DNA of 64,000 bases from DASSUW01 sp963792385 (GTDB lineage: Bacteria > Actinomycetota > Thermoleophilia > Solirubrobacterales > Solirubrobacteraceae), in the NCBI GenBank assembly GCA_963792385.1, contig CAWBVZ010000002.1, positions 186,001 through 250,000 on the forward strand, read 5' to 3'. The notes below the pieces were generated by a model. The model worked only from the letters and a program-made list of their open reading frames with translations. It searched no databases and was not told where the DNA came from. The position numbers and the translations under genes were made by a program. This document shows positions 27,456 through 35,764 of the stretch, one piece after another (position 1 is the first letter of the stretch; each line of letters opens with the position of its first letter).

Positions 27456-29600
27456 ATGACCTCCCCGCTCTCTCGCCTCGGCCGCGCCCTTGCCCATCGC
27501 TGGCGCCGCACTCTCCTCGTCTCGATCATCGTCGTCGCCGGCATCGGCACGCTCGGCAGCGCGCTCGGCGCCGGCTTCGTCGACGACTACCGCACGCCCG
27601 GCGTCGACTCGACGCGGGCCCAGGAGCTGCTCGAGGCTCGCTTCCCCTCGGTCTCGGGCGCCGATGCGGCGCTCGTGTTCGCGGGTGATCGCGCTGTCGT
27701 CACGAGCGACGGCGTCAAGGAGACGCTGGGGAAGGTCGCCGGGCAGCCGCACGTGACGGGCGTGAGCGAGCCACAGGTGTCGCGCGACGGCACGGTGGCG
27801 TTCGCGACCGTGCAGTACGACCAGCCGGCCGAGGATCTCGGGCCGGTGGCGCGCGAGCGGCTCGAGGCGGCCACCGGCCCCGCTGAGCGCGCCGGGGCGG
27901 AGGTCTCGATGCGCGGCATGGCCGTCGACATCGGCGACGAGCAGCCGGCGCCGATCGGCGAGCTGATCGGCGTCGCCGCCGCGCTGCTCCTCCTCACCCT
28001 CCTGTTCCGCTCGGTCGTGGCGATGGCGGTCACGCTCGTCGCTGCCGGCTTCGGGCTCGTCGCGGGCATGACGCTGGTCGCGCTGGCGAGCGCCGGTGTC
28101 GAGATCCCGACCGTGGCGCCGACGATCGGCGTGATGCTCGGGCTCGGCGCCGGGATCGACTACGCGCTGTTCCTGGTCGCCCGCCATCGCGAGCGACTGG
28201 CGGCGGGAGACGACGTCGAGACGGCGGCGGCAAATGCGAACGGGACCACCGGCGTCGCGGTGCTGACCGCCGGAGCGATCGTGGTGGTGGCGATCAGCGG
28301 CCTGCTGGCCGTCGGCATTCCGTTCGTCGGGCGCATGGGCCTCGCCGCCGGCGTCGTGGTCGCGGCGACCGCGGTGGCCGCCGTCACGGTGATGCCGGCG
28401 CTGCTCGGCATGGCCGGGCGTCGTGTGCTCAGCCGGCGTGACCGGAAGGCGACCGAGCCGCCGGCGCCGACCGGCCCCGGCCGCGCCGAGCGCTGGGCGC
28501 AGGGTGTCGCGCGCCGCCCGCTCCTCTTCACCGTCGCCGGCACGGCGATCCTGCTCGCGCTGGCGGCGCCGGTCCTCGGCCTCCGCCTCGGCCAGCCGGA
28601 CGACGGCACCAAACCGGCGTCCGCGACGCAGCGCGTCGCCTACGACCGGCTCGCCGAGGGCTTTGGCGCGGGCTTCAACGCCCCGCTCGTGGTTGCTGTG
28701 GCGCTGCCGCAGGACCGCGCCGCCGCCGGCGAGGCGCTGCAGCGGCTCGAGGCCGGCGCGAAGGCCGCGCCCGGCGTCGCCACCGTCACGCCGCCGGTGA
28801 TCAACGGCGCTCGCGACGCCGCGACCGTCACCGTGATCCCGCGCACCGCGCCGCAGGACGAGGCCACGTCGGCGCTCGTCAACCATCTGCGCGACGAGGT
28901 GGTCCCGACCGCCACGCGGGGCACCGGCGCGGAGGCGCACGTCGGTGGTGCAACCGCGACGTTCGACGACATGGCCGGCCGCGTGAGCGAGCGGCTGCCG
29001 CTGTTCATCGGCGTGGTCGTCGGCCTCTCGCTGCTGCTGTTGATGGCGGCGTTCCGGTCGATCGTCGTGCCGCTTGTCTCGGCCGCCTTCAACGTGCTCT
29101 CGATCGGTGCCGCCTACGGCGTCGTGACGCTCGCCTTCCAGACCGACGCCGGCACGTCGCTGCTGGGCGTGTCCGACCAGCCGATCGTCTCGTTCGTCCC
29201 GATGTTCATGTTCGCGATCCTGTTCGGGCTGTCGATGGACTACAACGTGTTCCTGCTCTCACGGGTGCGCGAGGAGTACCTGCGGACCGGCGACGCGCGT
29301 GCGGCCGTGACCCACGGCCTCGGGCGAACCGCGAGCGTGATCGGGACCGCGGGCGCGATCATGACCGCCGTCTTCCTCGGCTTCGTCACCGAGGCGGACT
29401 CGGTCGTGAAGATGATCGGCGTCGGGCTGGCGACCGCGATCGCCGTCGACGTCACGGTCGTGCGCATGCTGCTCGCGCCGGCCGTGCTGACGCTGCTCGG
29501 CGAGCGTGCCTGGGGCCTGCCGAAGTGGCTCGACCGCCTGGTGCCGCACGTGGACCTCGAAGGCGGCGCGCAGCTGAAGCCGGCGCCCGAGGGTGGATGA
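27456..29600 (+). CDS. MMPL/RND-family membrane transporter
   Basis: A 714-residue MMPL-type exporter with two repeats. Each has one transmembrane helix (about 17-37; 355-375), an extracellular domain and a block of five further helices (about 175-330; 505-690). Signature segments are GLGAGIDYALFLVARHRE in the first half and GLSMDYNVFLLSRVREEY in the second, carrying the Asp-Tyr pair expected of the proton pathway. The substrate (lipid, drug or fatty acid) is not evident. Control by the adjacent TetR is likely. The TGA stop lies in palindromic element copy B. Confidence 0.92.
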   Translation: MTSPLSRLGRALAHRWRRTLLVSIIVVAGIGTLGSALGAGFVDDYRTPGVDSTRAQELLEARFPSVSGADAALVFAGDRAVVTSDGVKETLGKVAGQPHVTGVSEPQVSRDGTVAFATVQYDQPAEDLGPVARERLEAATGPAERAGAEVSMRGMAVDIGDEQPAPIGELIGVAAALLLLTLLFRSVVAMAVTLVAAGFGLVAGMTLVALASAGVEIPTVAPTIGVMLGLGAGIDYALFLVARHRERLAAGDDVETAAANANGTTGVAVLTAGAIVVVAISGLLAVGIPFVGRMGLAAGVVVAATAVAAVTVMPALLGMAGRRVLSRRDRKATEPPAPTGPGRAERWAQGVARRPLLFTVAGTAILLALAAPVLGLRLGQPDDGTKPASATQRVAYDRLAEGFGAGFNAPLVVAVALPQDRAAAGEALQRLEAGAKAAPGVATVTPPVINGARDAATVTVIPRTAPQDEATSALVNHLRDEVVPTATRGTGAEAHVGGATATFDDMAGRVSERLPLFIGVVVGLSLLLLMAAFRSIVVPLVSAAFNVLSIGAAYGVVTLAFQTDAGTSLLGVSDQPIVSFVPMFMFAILFGLSMDYNVFLLSRVREEYLRTGDARAAVTHGLGRTASVIGTAGAIMTAVFLGFVTEADSVVKMIGVGLATAIAVDVTVVRMLLAPAVLTLLGERAWGLPKWLDRLVPHVDLEGGAQLKPAPEGG

Positions 29601-29658
29601 CTGATTCCACGACCCACGCACCCGCCTGGGCGCGCGGGCCGCGAAATCAATCATCTAG
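29596..29658. repeat. Short palindrome-bounded element, family 2 (copy B)
   Basis: The 54-bp gap between the convergent MMPL and RtcB genes is flanked by GATGACTGATTCC (29596-29608) and GAAATCAATCATCTAG (29643-29658), complementary in 11 of 13 positions. The left arm contains the MMPL TGA and the right arm contains the TAG stop of rtcB on the minus strand. The ends match copy A at 5151-5321, which is almost three times longer. It may be a bidirectional terminator. Confidence 0.65.
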
Positions 29659-30926
29659 TCCTTGTAGGGATCGAAGGTGTCCGGGCCGGCCATGGCGACC
29701 CCGATCGGCGTGAGGCGATGCAGCACGCGGATCGAGTCGCCGTGGTCGGCCAGCACCTCGTCGAGCCGCTTATAGGCGTCGGGCGCCTCGTCGGCCGCGC
29801 CGCCGCGCAGCTCGATCCCGCGGCTGTGGAGGTCGGCGCGGACGCGGTCGTAGTCGATCAGCCCGGGCTGGATCCGCCGCCGGCGCTTGACGAGCCTCGC
29901 GAACGGGTGGCGCGGGCAGACGGCGCTCTCGTGCCGGCCGCGCGCCACGAAGAAGTCGCAATCGTGCTCGGGGCACTCGTACGCGACGCCCATCTTCCCG
30001 GCCGCCTGCGTTCGCGACATCCGCCGGCCGGCGCCGTGCACAGTGGAGTAGAACGCCGCCCGCGCGTCGACCGTGTCGACGCCCTCGAGGATCACGCTCT
30101 GCTCGCTCATCGTCGCGCCGACGAAGCCCTGCTGGCCCGGGAACGCGGGGGTGCAGCCCTTGCGGACGACCCACCAGTCCTCGCCGCCGTGGGTCTCGCG
30201 CCACGCGAAGTTGTGGTGGTTGTGGACGGAGGCGGTGGGGGAGGTGCCGAGGATCTTCAACACCCGGTCGACGACCACATCGCGGCCCGCGTGGGCGTAC
30301 GCGCCGGCGAGCTGCATCGCCGCGGTGTACTCCTGGCCGAGCTCGCACTCGATCGAAAGCAGCGCGGGCTCGGCGTCCATCCCGTCACCGCTCGCCCCGG
30401 CGAGCTCGAGGTAGCGCGTCGCCGTCTTGTGGCCGAAGCCGCGCGAGCCGAAGTGCACGCCGACCCAGACGAAGTCCTCCTCGTCGGTGAACAGGTCGAC
30501 GTAGTGGTTGCCCGCGCCGACGGTGCCGAGCTGGTCGGCGGCGAGGGTCAGCAGCTCGCGCTGCGATGAGGCGTCGGCGTCGCGGATCGAGTCGAGCACC
30601 GGGTGGTCGACCGGCTCGTCGTTGCGCCGCCCGACGCCGAACGAGATCCGCGCGACGATCTCGTCCATCACCCGCGGTAGATCGCCGGCGATGTCCTCGC
30701 GCCGCAGCCCGGTGCGGACGGCCTTGTTCCCGCACCCGATGTCGTAGCCGACGCCCGACACCGAGATGTGGCGCCGGTAGGCGACCACGCCACCGACCGG
30801 CTGGCTGTAACCAACGTGCCCGTCGGCGCACAGCACCCCCGCCGCGTCGTCCTCGGCGGCGACGCAGCGCTCGAGTTGGCGCACCGTGCGCTCCTCGTGG
30901 TCGCCGATGACGATGACGTTCACCAC
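29655..30926 (-). CDS. rtcB: RtcB-family RNA-splicing ligase
   Basis: A 423-residue RtcB 3'-phosphate RNA ligase. Family motifs are all visible: DGHVGYSQPVGGV, GYDIGCGNKAVR, VGAGNHYVDL, HFGSRGFGHK, VHNHHNFA, RKGCTPAFPGQQGFVGATM and the guanylated-His motif VHGAGRRMSRTQA. After the last motif an extra segment of about 35 residues carries CPEHDC and CPRHP, which look like a zinc knuckle and are absent from E. coli RtcB. RtcB repairs or splices RNA with Mn and GTP. No RtcA or RtcR gene is nearby. Confidence 0.93.
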   Translation of the reverse strand: MVNVIVIGDHEERTVRQLERCVAAEDDAAGVLCADGHVGYSQPVGGVVAYRRHISVSGVGYDIGCGNKAVRTGLRREDIAGDLPRVMDEIVARISFGVGRRNDEPVDHPVLDSIRDADASSQRELLTLAADQLGTVGAGNHYVDLFTDEEDFVWVGVHFGSRGFGHKTATRYLELAGASGDGMDAEPALLSIECELGQEYTAAMQLAGAYAHAGRDVVVDRVLKILGTSPTASVHNHHNFAWRETHGGEDWWVVRKGCTPAFPGQQGFVGATMSEQSVILEGVDTVDARAAFYSTVHGAGRRMSRTQAAGKMGVAYECPEHDCDFFVARGRHESAVCPRHPFARLVKRRRRIQPGLIDYDRVRADLHSRGIELRGGAADEAPDAYKRLDEVLADHGDSIRVLHRLTPIGVAMAGPDTFDPYKD

Positions 30927-30952
30927 CCCACGGTACTCCTCTCAGGGTTGAC

Positions 30953-31000
30953 GTGGCTAACAGTGTTAGCTAGAGTGTGGCTAACACTGTTAGCTAGAGT
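30953..31000. promoter_or_regulatory. Tandem 24-bp operator repeats upstream of DUF4260/TetR operon
   Basis: Two 24-bp direct repeats (30953-30976 and 30977-31000) differ at one base. Each holds a 15-bp palindrome: GCTAACAGTGTTAGC at 30956-30970 and GCTAACACTGTTAGC at 30980-30994. Adjacent GTTGAC (30948-30953) could be a -35 element. They lie 17 bp before the DUF4260 ATG and are probably the autoregulatory sites of the TetR gene in the same operon. Confidence 0.75.
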
Positions 31001-31016
31001 CCAAGGAGATCGCACG

Positions 31017-31406
31017 ATGCACGCCACGCACACACGCTCCCTCGGTGCCGCCCGGCACGTCGCGTACGGCGCGCTCGCGGCGGCGCTGCTCGCCTTCGCC
31101 GTCTTCGAGCTGGTGACTCAGGGCACCGGCTGGTGGCAGTTCTTCGCGTTCGGGGCCGGGCCTGATCTGGCCCTGTTCGTCGGTATCGCGCCAGGTCTCG
31201 CCAAGGGGCAGCTGCACCCCCGCGCCGTGCCGCTCTACAACGCGCTGCACCGCTTCTGGGGCCCGGTCGCGCTTGCCGTGCTGGCCGCGTTCGACGTCGT
31301 CTCGGTCGGCTTCTTCGTCGGCGCGATCGCGTGGGCCCTGCACATCGCCGTCGACCGCACCGTCGGCTACGGCCTGCGAGGCCCGGATGGCTTCCAGCGC
31401 TCCTGA
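31017..31406 (+). CDS. DUF4260 family membrane protein
   Basis: A 129-residue protein with about four hydrophobic segments. It has the features I associate with DUF4260: GAGPDLALFVGIAPG, LYNALHRFWGP and a C-terminal ALHIAVDRTVGYGLRGPDGF. The function of the family is unknown. The ribosome-binding site AAGGAG sits just before the ATG. The TetR gene overlaps its last 20 bp, so the two are one operon under the tandem operators. Confidence 0.85.
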   Translation: MHATHTRSLGAARHVAYGALAAALLAFAVFELVTQGTGWWQFFAFGAGPDLALFVGIAPGLAKGQLHPRAVPLYNALHRFWGPVALAVLAAFDVVSVGFFVGAIAWALHIAVDRTVGYGLRGPDGFQRS

Positions 31407-31920
31407 GCTCACCCCGCGTGCGCGGGAGATCGTCGCCGCCGCGCGCGAGCTGCTCGAGGCCGAAGGGCCGGAGGGGCTTTCGATGCGGCGCGTCGGCGAC
31501 CGGCTCGGCATCCGCGCTCCGTCGATCTACAAGCACCTGCCGGACAAGCAAGCGCTGGAGGCGGCCGTCGTCTCGCAGGGCTTCGACGAACTGGCCGCGG
31601 TGTTCGAGCGCGCCGTGCGGGGCGCGGCCGACCCGCTCGGCGCGGTCGCCCGCGCCTACCGCGGGCACGCGACCAGCCATCCGCACCTGTACCGGCTGAT
31701 GACCGAACGGCCGCTCGACCGCGACCGCCTCGCCGCCGGGGTGGAGGCGCGCGCCGCGCGCCCGCTCGTCGAGGCGGTCGGCGGCGACGAGGACGCGGCC
31801 CGCGCGCTGTGGGCGTTCGCGCACGGCATGGCGATCCTCGAGCTGAACGGCCGCTTCCCGGCCGGCGCCGACCTCGATGCCGCTTGGGAGAAGGGGGTCG
31901 CGGCGTTCCGGGGCGCATAA
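31387..31920 (+). CDS. TetR-family regulator (WHG-type C-terminal domain)
   Basis: A 177-residue TetR protein. Its helix-turn-helix reads LSMRRVGDRLGIRAPSIYKHLPDKQAL (residues about 32-58). The C-terminal part (RGHATSHPHLYRLMTERPL) resembles the TetR_C_33/WHG group. Its start lies inside the end of the DUF4260 gene, so it is co-transcribed with its likely target and presumably binds the two 15-bp palindromes upstream of that gene. Confidence 0.88.
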   Translation: MASSAPELTPRAREIVAAARELLEAEGPEGLSMRRVGDRLGIRAPSIYKHLPDKQALEAAVVSQGFDELAAVFERAVRGAADPLGAVARAYRGHATSHPHLYRLMTERPLDRDRLAAGVEARAARPLVEAVGGDEDAARALWAFAHGMAILELNGRFPAGADLDAAWEKGVAAFRGA

Positions 31921-31928
31921 TCGCGCTC

Positions 31929-32396
31929 ATGAAATCGTTCAACATCTTCTCCGGCGAACCGGAATACGACGAGGACGAGCCGGAGGGCTACCGCGCCGGC
32001 ATGGCGCGTTTCGGCAAGCAGCTCGGGGCCAAGAAAACGGGCGCCAGCCTGTACGAGCTGCCCGCGGGCCAGAGCATCTGCCCCTACCACTACGAGGCCG
32101 GCGAGGAGGAGTGGCTGATCGTGCTCGAGGGCCGCGCGACCGTCCGTCATCCGGACGGCGAGGACGAACTCGGGCCGGGCGACACCGTGTTCTTCCCGGA
32201 GGGCGCAGAGGGCGCGCACAAGGTCACCAACCGGACGGACGCCCGCGTTCGCGTGCTGATGTTCTCGACCGTCGTCACGCCGGCTGTCGCGGTCTACCCG
32301 GACGGCGACAAGGTCGGCGTGTTCACGGACGAAGGTCCGCTGTTCTTCGGGCGCGGGAGCGCCGTCGACTACTACGACGGCGAGCCCGCGGCTTGA
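31929..32396 (+). CDS. Cupin-domain protein
   Basis: A 155-residue single-domain cupin. The first motif is CPYHYEAGEEEWLIVLEG and the second is LGPGDTVFFPEGAEGAHKV, giving the usual His/Glu metal ligands. The activity is unknown; such proteins range from sugar isomerases to dioxygenases and simple binders. It starts 8 bp after the TetR stop. A LacI-type operator follows its stop and belongs to the next gene. Confidence 0.82.
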   Translation: MKSFNIFSGEPEYDEDEPEGYRAGMARFGKQLGAKKTGASLYELPAGQSICPYHYEAGEEEWLIVLEGRATVRHPDGEDELGPGDTVFFPEGAEGAHKVTNRTDARVRVLMFSTVVTPAVAVYPDGDKVGVFTDEGPLFFGRGSAVDYYDGEPAA

Positions 32397-32401
32397 CGCA
32401 G

Positions 32402-32415
32402 GCAAAGCGCTTTGC
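32402..32415. promoter_or_regulatory. LacI-type operator, site 1 of the catabolic island
   Basis: A perfect 14-bp palindrome, GCAAAGCGCTTTGC, lies 12 bp before the ATG of the M24 peptidase gene. A near copy with the same half-site spacing occurs at 39768-39783 before the permease gene. The CG-centred, AAAG/CTTT form fits LacI-family operators. Confidence 0.7.
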
Positions 32416-32427
32416 GAGGCTGCCGTC

Positions 32428-33651
32428 ATGAGCATCGGCGACGCAGTTATCGATCCCTGGAAGGTGATCCAGCCCGACGAGTTCCGGGCCAGGCAGGACC
32501 GCGTGCGGGCGAGCGCGGCCGAGCAGGGCTTCGACGGCGCTTTGGTCTGGTCGCGCGGCGGCGCATTCATGGACATGTCCGCCGACGTGCTGTACCTCAC
32601 CAACCACTACTCCCAGCAGCCCTACATGGGCGACGACGCGGGCATCGGCGCCGCCCGCTCGCACGGCGTGTGCGTGCTGCCGGTGAACGGGCCCGCGAGC
32701 GTCGTGGTCGACGTCCCGTGGTGGCGGCGCGACCTCGTGGTGGCCGACGACGTGCTCCCCTCGATCCACGTGCCGCGCACGGCCGCGGAGGCCGTGCGCC
32801 GGGCCGGGCTCGAGCGTGGCCGGCTCGCGCTCGTCGGCGCGAGCTACATGACCGCGGCGGCGTACCTCGGGCTCGTCGAGGCGCTGCCGGATGCCGAGAT
32901 CGTGCGCGCCGACCGGCTCGTCGAAGACGTGCGCATCCACAAGAGCCCGGCCGAGATCGAGCTGATCCGCGCCGCCTGCGCACTCGGCAACCAGACGCTC
33001 GAGGCGCTGATCGGCGCCGTCGTCGAAGGTGCGACCGAGGCTGACGCGGTCGCGGCGGCGTCGCAGACGCTGATCGCGGGCGGCGGCGTGCTCTACGACG
33101 CGGCGTGCGCGTCCGGCCCGTGGGCGCACGGATACACGCACGCGCGGCTGCCGTCCGCGGACGCGACGCGGCGGTTCGTGCCCGGCGACATGTTCCACGT
33201 CGACTGCTACGGCTCCTACGGCGGCTACTTCTTCGACTTCGCGCGTTCTCGGGTAGTGGGCGACGACCCCACGCCGCAGCAGCTCGGGCTGCTCGAGGCG
33301 GTGATCGAGCTCGTCGAGACGGTCTGCGCGGCGATCCGGCCCGGCATGACGGCGGGCGAGGCGTACGCGGTAGCCGATCAGTGGATGGCGCAGTCCGAGG
33401 TCGTGCAGTCGATCCCCGAGGAGACGCCCGAGATGGAGGGCTTCCCGGCGGTCGGGCACGGGCTGGGGATGATGTGGGAGGCGCCGTGGCTGATGGCCGG
33501 CGATCCGACGCCACTCGTCCCCGGCATGTACCTCGCGGTCGAGATGCTGCTCGGCCACAAGACGCTCGGCGGGGCGATGTTCGAGCACAACGGGATCGTC
33601 ACCGACACCGGCTTCGAGGTGCTCACCACCGCTCGCGCGCGCTGGTGGTAG
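32428..33651 (+). CDS. M24-family metallopeptidase (prolidase/creatinase-like)
   Basis: A 407-residue 'pita-bread' hydrolase with the N-terminal creatinase domain and a C-terminal M24 domain. The five metal ligands can be placed: Asp in FHVDCYG, Asp in YFFDFARS, His in VGHGLGM, Glu in AVEMLLG and Glu in MFEHNG...GFEVLTT. It should cleave an Xaa-Pro dipeptide or an amidine/amide such as creatine-type compounds. It heads a two-gene operon under a LacI-type operator, facing a permease operon with the same operator. Confidence 0.88.
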   Translation: MSIGDAVIDPWKVIQPDEFRARQDRVRASAAEQGFDGALVWSRGGAFMDMSADVLYLTNHYSQQPYMGDDAGIGAARSHGVCVLPVNGPASVVVDVPWWRRDLVVADDVLPSIHVPRTAAEAVRRAGLERGRLALVGASYMTAAAYLGLVEALPDAEIVRADRLVEDVRIHKSPAEIELIRAACALGNQTLEALIGAVVEGATEADAVAAASQTLIAGGGVLYDAACASGPWAHGYTHARLPSADATRRFVPGDMFHVDCYGSYGGYFFDFARSRVVGDDPTPQQLGLLEAVIELVETVCAAIRPGMTAGEAYAVADQWMAQSEVVQSIPEETPEMEGFPAVGHGLGMMWEAPWLMAGDPTPLVPGMYLAVEMLLGHKTLGGAMFEHNGIVTDTGFEVLTTARARWW

Positions 33652-34286
33652 CGGTCGCCCTCGTCGCCAGCCCGCGGCCCGACGGCAACACCGCCGCCGC
33701 CGTCGGCGATCTGCTCGGAGGGATCGCGGACGCCGGCGCCGAGACGCGCTCGATCGACGTCGCGCGCCGGCACGTGCAGCCGATCGGCGACTGCCATGCG
33801 TGCATCGACGCCGGCACCTGCCCGCTCGACGGCGACGACTTCGGCGCCGTCATGGACGAGGTCTACGCCGCTGACCTGCTGGTGCTCGGCTCACCGCTGT
33901 ACTGGTACGGCGTCTCGGCCCAGCTGAAGGCGCTGCTCGATCGCTGGAGCTGCCTGCTGGACCGCGAGGAGGCCGCCTTCCGGGCGCGGATGCGCGGCAA
34001 GCCCGCGGTGATCGTGCTCGCCCAGGGCGAGCGCGGCTTCTACGAGGCGGGACCGTGCCTGCAGATGCTCGAGTGGACGGTGCGCTACCTCGACATGCCG
34101 CTGCTGGCGCGCGTGGTCGTCGTCGGCCACGCGCGCGGCGACTACCGGGCGGACGCGCCGCAGCGCGAGCAGGTGCGAGCGGCGGGCCGCGGCCTCGCGG
34201 GCGCCGTCGCGGTCGACGTGCTGCCACCGTGGTTCCACGTCCGGACTGTCCCGGGCGAGCCGCTGGGCGGCATCTTCAGTCCGTGA
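33645..34286 (+). CDS. Flavodoxin-fold NADPH-dependent FMN reductase-like protein
   Basis: A 213-residue flavoprotein-like fold. It has the N-terminal phosphate-binding segment (VASPRPDGNTAAAVGDLL), a Cys-bearing segment HACIDAGTCPLDGDDF and the isoalloxazine-side SPLYWYGVSAQLKALLDRW. It is probably a flavin or quinone reductase. Its GTG start overlaps the M24 stop by several bases, showing coupling. Its 3' end overlaps the convergent SnoaL-like gene by 11 bp. Confidence 0.82.
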   Translation: MVAVALVASPRPDGNTAAAVGDLLGGIADAGAETRSIDVARRHVQPIGDCHACIDAGTCPLDGDDFGAVMDEVYAADLLVLGSPLYWYGVSAQLKALLDRWSCLLDREEAAFRARMRGKPAVIVLAQGERGFYEAGPCLQMLEWTVRYLDMPLLARVVVVGHARGDYRADAPQREQVRAAGRGLAGAVAVDVLPPWFHVRTVPGEPLGGIFSP

Positions 34287-34629
34287 TGACCGCCGTCGGC
34301 GCCGCGACCGAGAAGTGGGCGTGCACGAGCTGGTCGCCTTCGAACGCCATCGTTACCCGTGTCTCGAGCGGCGGCCCGTTCCCGGCGCGGTAGATCGCGA
34401 TGCCGGCGACCCAGCCGTCGCCGGTCTCTGGCGGCTCCCGCCACGACGCGCTGAGCTCCAGCGAGCGCATCGCGTCGAGCGCGTCAGCCAGGCCGGCGCG
34501 GTCGTGCCACTGCTCACCGGCGTCCGTCCCGTAGACCGTCGCGGACGGCGCCACGAGCCGCTCGACCGCCGCCAGGTCGGACGTCGCGAACGCCGTCAGT
34601 ACGGCATCGGCGAGTGCGCGCGCTGTCAC
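34276..34629 (-). CDS. SnoaL/NTF2-like protein
   Basis: A 117-residue protein with the usual SnoaL-like pattern: an N-terminal helix pair (LADAVLTAFATSDLAAVERL), APSATVYGTD, then a beta-sheet ending EGDQLVHAHFSVAAP. It may be a small isomerase or hydrolase, or a binding protein. Its GTG start overlaps the DUF917 stop (GTGA), so it is the last gene of the permease-led operon. Confidence 0.72.
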   Translation of the reverse strand: MTARALADAVLTAFATSDLAAVERLVAPSATVYGTDAGEQWHDRAGLADALDAMRSLELSASWREPPETGDGWVAGIAIYRAGNGPPLETRVTMAFEGDQLVHAHFSVAAPTAVITD

Positions 34630-35750
34630 GCGGCGACCAGACCCTCGATCGGCCGGAACTCGAGCTCGAAGCCGAAGTGGCGGGGGCCGAGCGTCTCGAG
34701 GCCGGCCGGCGAGTCGAATAGGTCGCGCCGCCGGCGCCCGACCACGGCCACGCGCTGGCCGAGCTCGAGGTAGGTGTTGACGAGCGGCTCGCCGGTCGCC
34801 GGGTCGCAGAACTCGATCAGGTCCGGGCTGCACACCCACGGGTCCCCGTCGAGCCAGGTGACGTGGTTCTCGTTGCGGAACCACACCTTCAGCTCGTGAC
34901 CGGCGAAGCGGCCGTCGCCGCGGAGCTCGTGGGTGCCCTCCATGTAGCCGGTGTTCGCCCAGTCGCGCGCCGAGACCTCGCCCTCGAACAGCAGCCAGCC
35001 GCCGAGCTCGGCCGCAGCCGCCGCGACCGGGTCCTCCTCACGCTCGCGCGCCAGCCGGATCGCGCGGCCGAGCGCCAGGCACTCCGACATCGTCGACGGC
35101 ACCGAGATCTCCCGCACACGTGACACCGGGAGCGCCGCGAAGGCGCAGGCGATCAGGCCGAGCGACGAGAGCGCGAGGTGCTTGCCGATCCGCTCGGCCC
35201 ACGCGTCCGACGGCGCGTCCAGGATCAGCACGCGGTTGTCGAAGTGGTCGACGCACGCGAACGGGAGCACGGGCGCGCCGAACATGTGCGGCGCCGTCGC
35301 ATGCAGCTCGGGGATCGCCCGCCCGGCGTAGTCGGCGTCCGCGAGCGGCAGCCCGAGCCGCGAGGCGGCACTCAGAATCGCGCCCGCGTTGATGCCGCCG
35401 ATCTCGATCGAGATCAGGCCGGCGCAGGTGACGCCGAGATGCGACTCGAGCAGCCGCACCGCCTCTGTGAACGGCGCATCGTGGATCCGCCCGCCGCCGA
35501 GCGCGAGCGCCCGCGCCTCCGGATCGTCGAAGCTCTCGGGGGCGATCGAGCCGCTGTAACAGACGGAGAAGAGCACGTCGTCGTCCGCGAACTGCTCCAG
35601 TGGCGTCCACCCGACGTCGCGGCCCGCCGCGACGTCGGCGAGCAGCTGGCCGCGCTCGACCACGGGGTCGCCTCCTCCCGAGGCGCTCATGAAGTTCGCG
35701 CCGCGGAGGAAGTCCTCGACGTCCGTCGGGCTCGTGATCTGACCACCCAT
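34626..35750 (-). CDS. DUF917 (hydantoinase-associated / thiohydantoin desulfurase-like) protein
   Basis: A 374-residue DUF917 protein. Family landmarks are ANFMSASGGGDPVVERGQLL at the N-terminus, CYSGSIAPE and IEIGGINAGAILSAASRLGLP. In databases the family is linked to hydantoin use and S-methyl thiohydantoin desulfurase. It has a strong ribosome-binding site (AAGGAGAG) before its ATG. Its place next to a racemase-like gene and a permease fits degradation of a cyclic amide or related nitrogen compound, but the substrate is an inference. Confidence 0.85.
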   Translation of the reverse strand: MGGQITSPTDVEDFLRGANFMSASGGGDPVVERGQLLADVAAGRDVGWTPLEQFADDDVLFSVCYSGSIAPESFDDPEARALALGGGRIHDAPFTEAVRLLESHLGVTCAGLISIEIGGINAGAILSAASRLGLPLADADYAGRAIPELHATAPHMFGAPVLPFACVDHFDNRVLILDAPSDAWAERIGKHLALSSLGLIACAFAALPVSRVREISVPSTMSECLALGRAIRLAREREEDPVAAAAAELGGWLLFEGEVSARDWANTGYMEGTHELRGDGRFAGHELKVWFRNENHVTWLDGDPWVCSPDLIEFCDPATGEPLVNTYLELGQRVAVVGRRRRDLFDSPAGLETLGPRHFGFELEFRPIEGLVAA

Positions 35751-35764
35751 GTTCTCTCCTTGTC

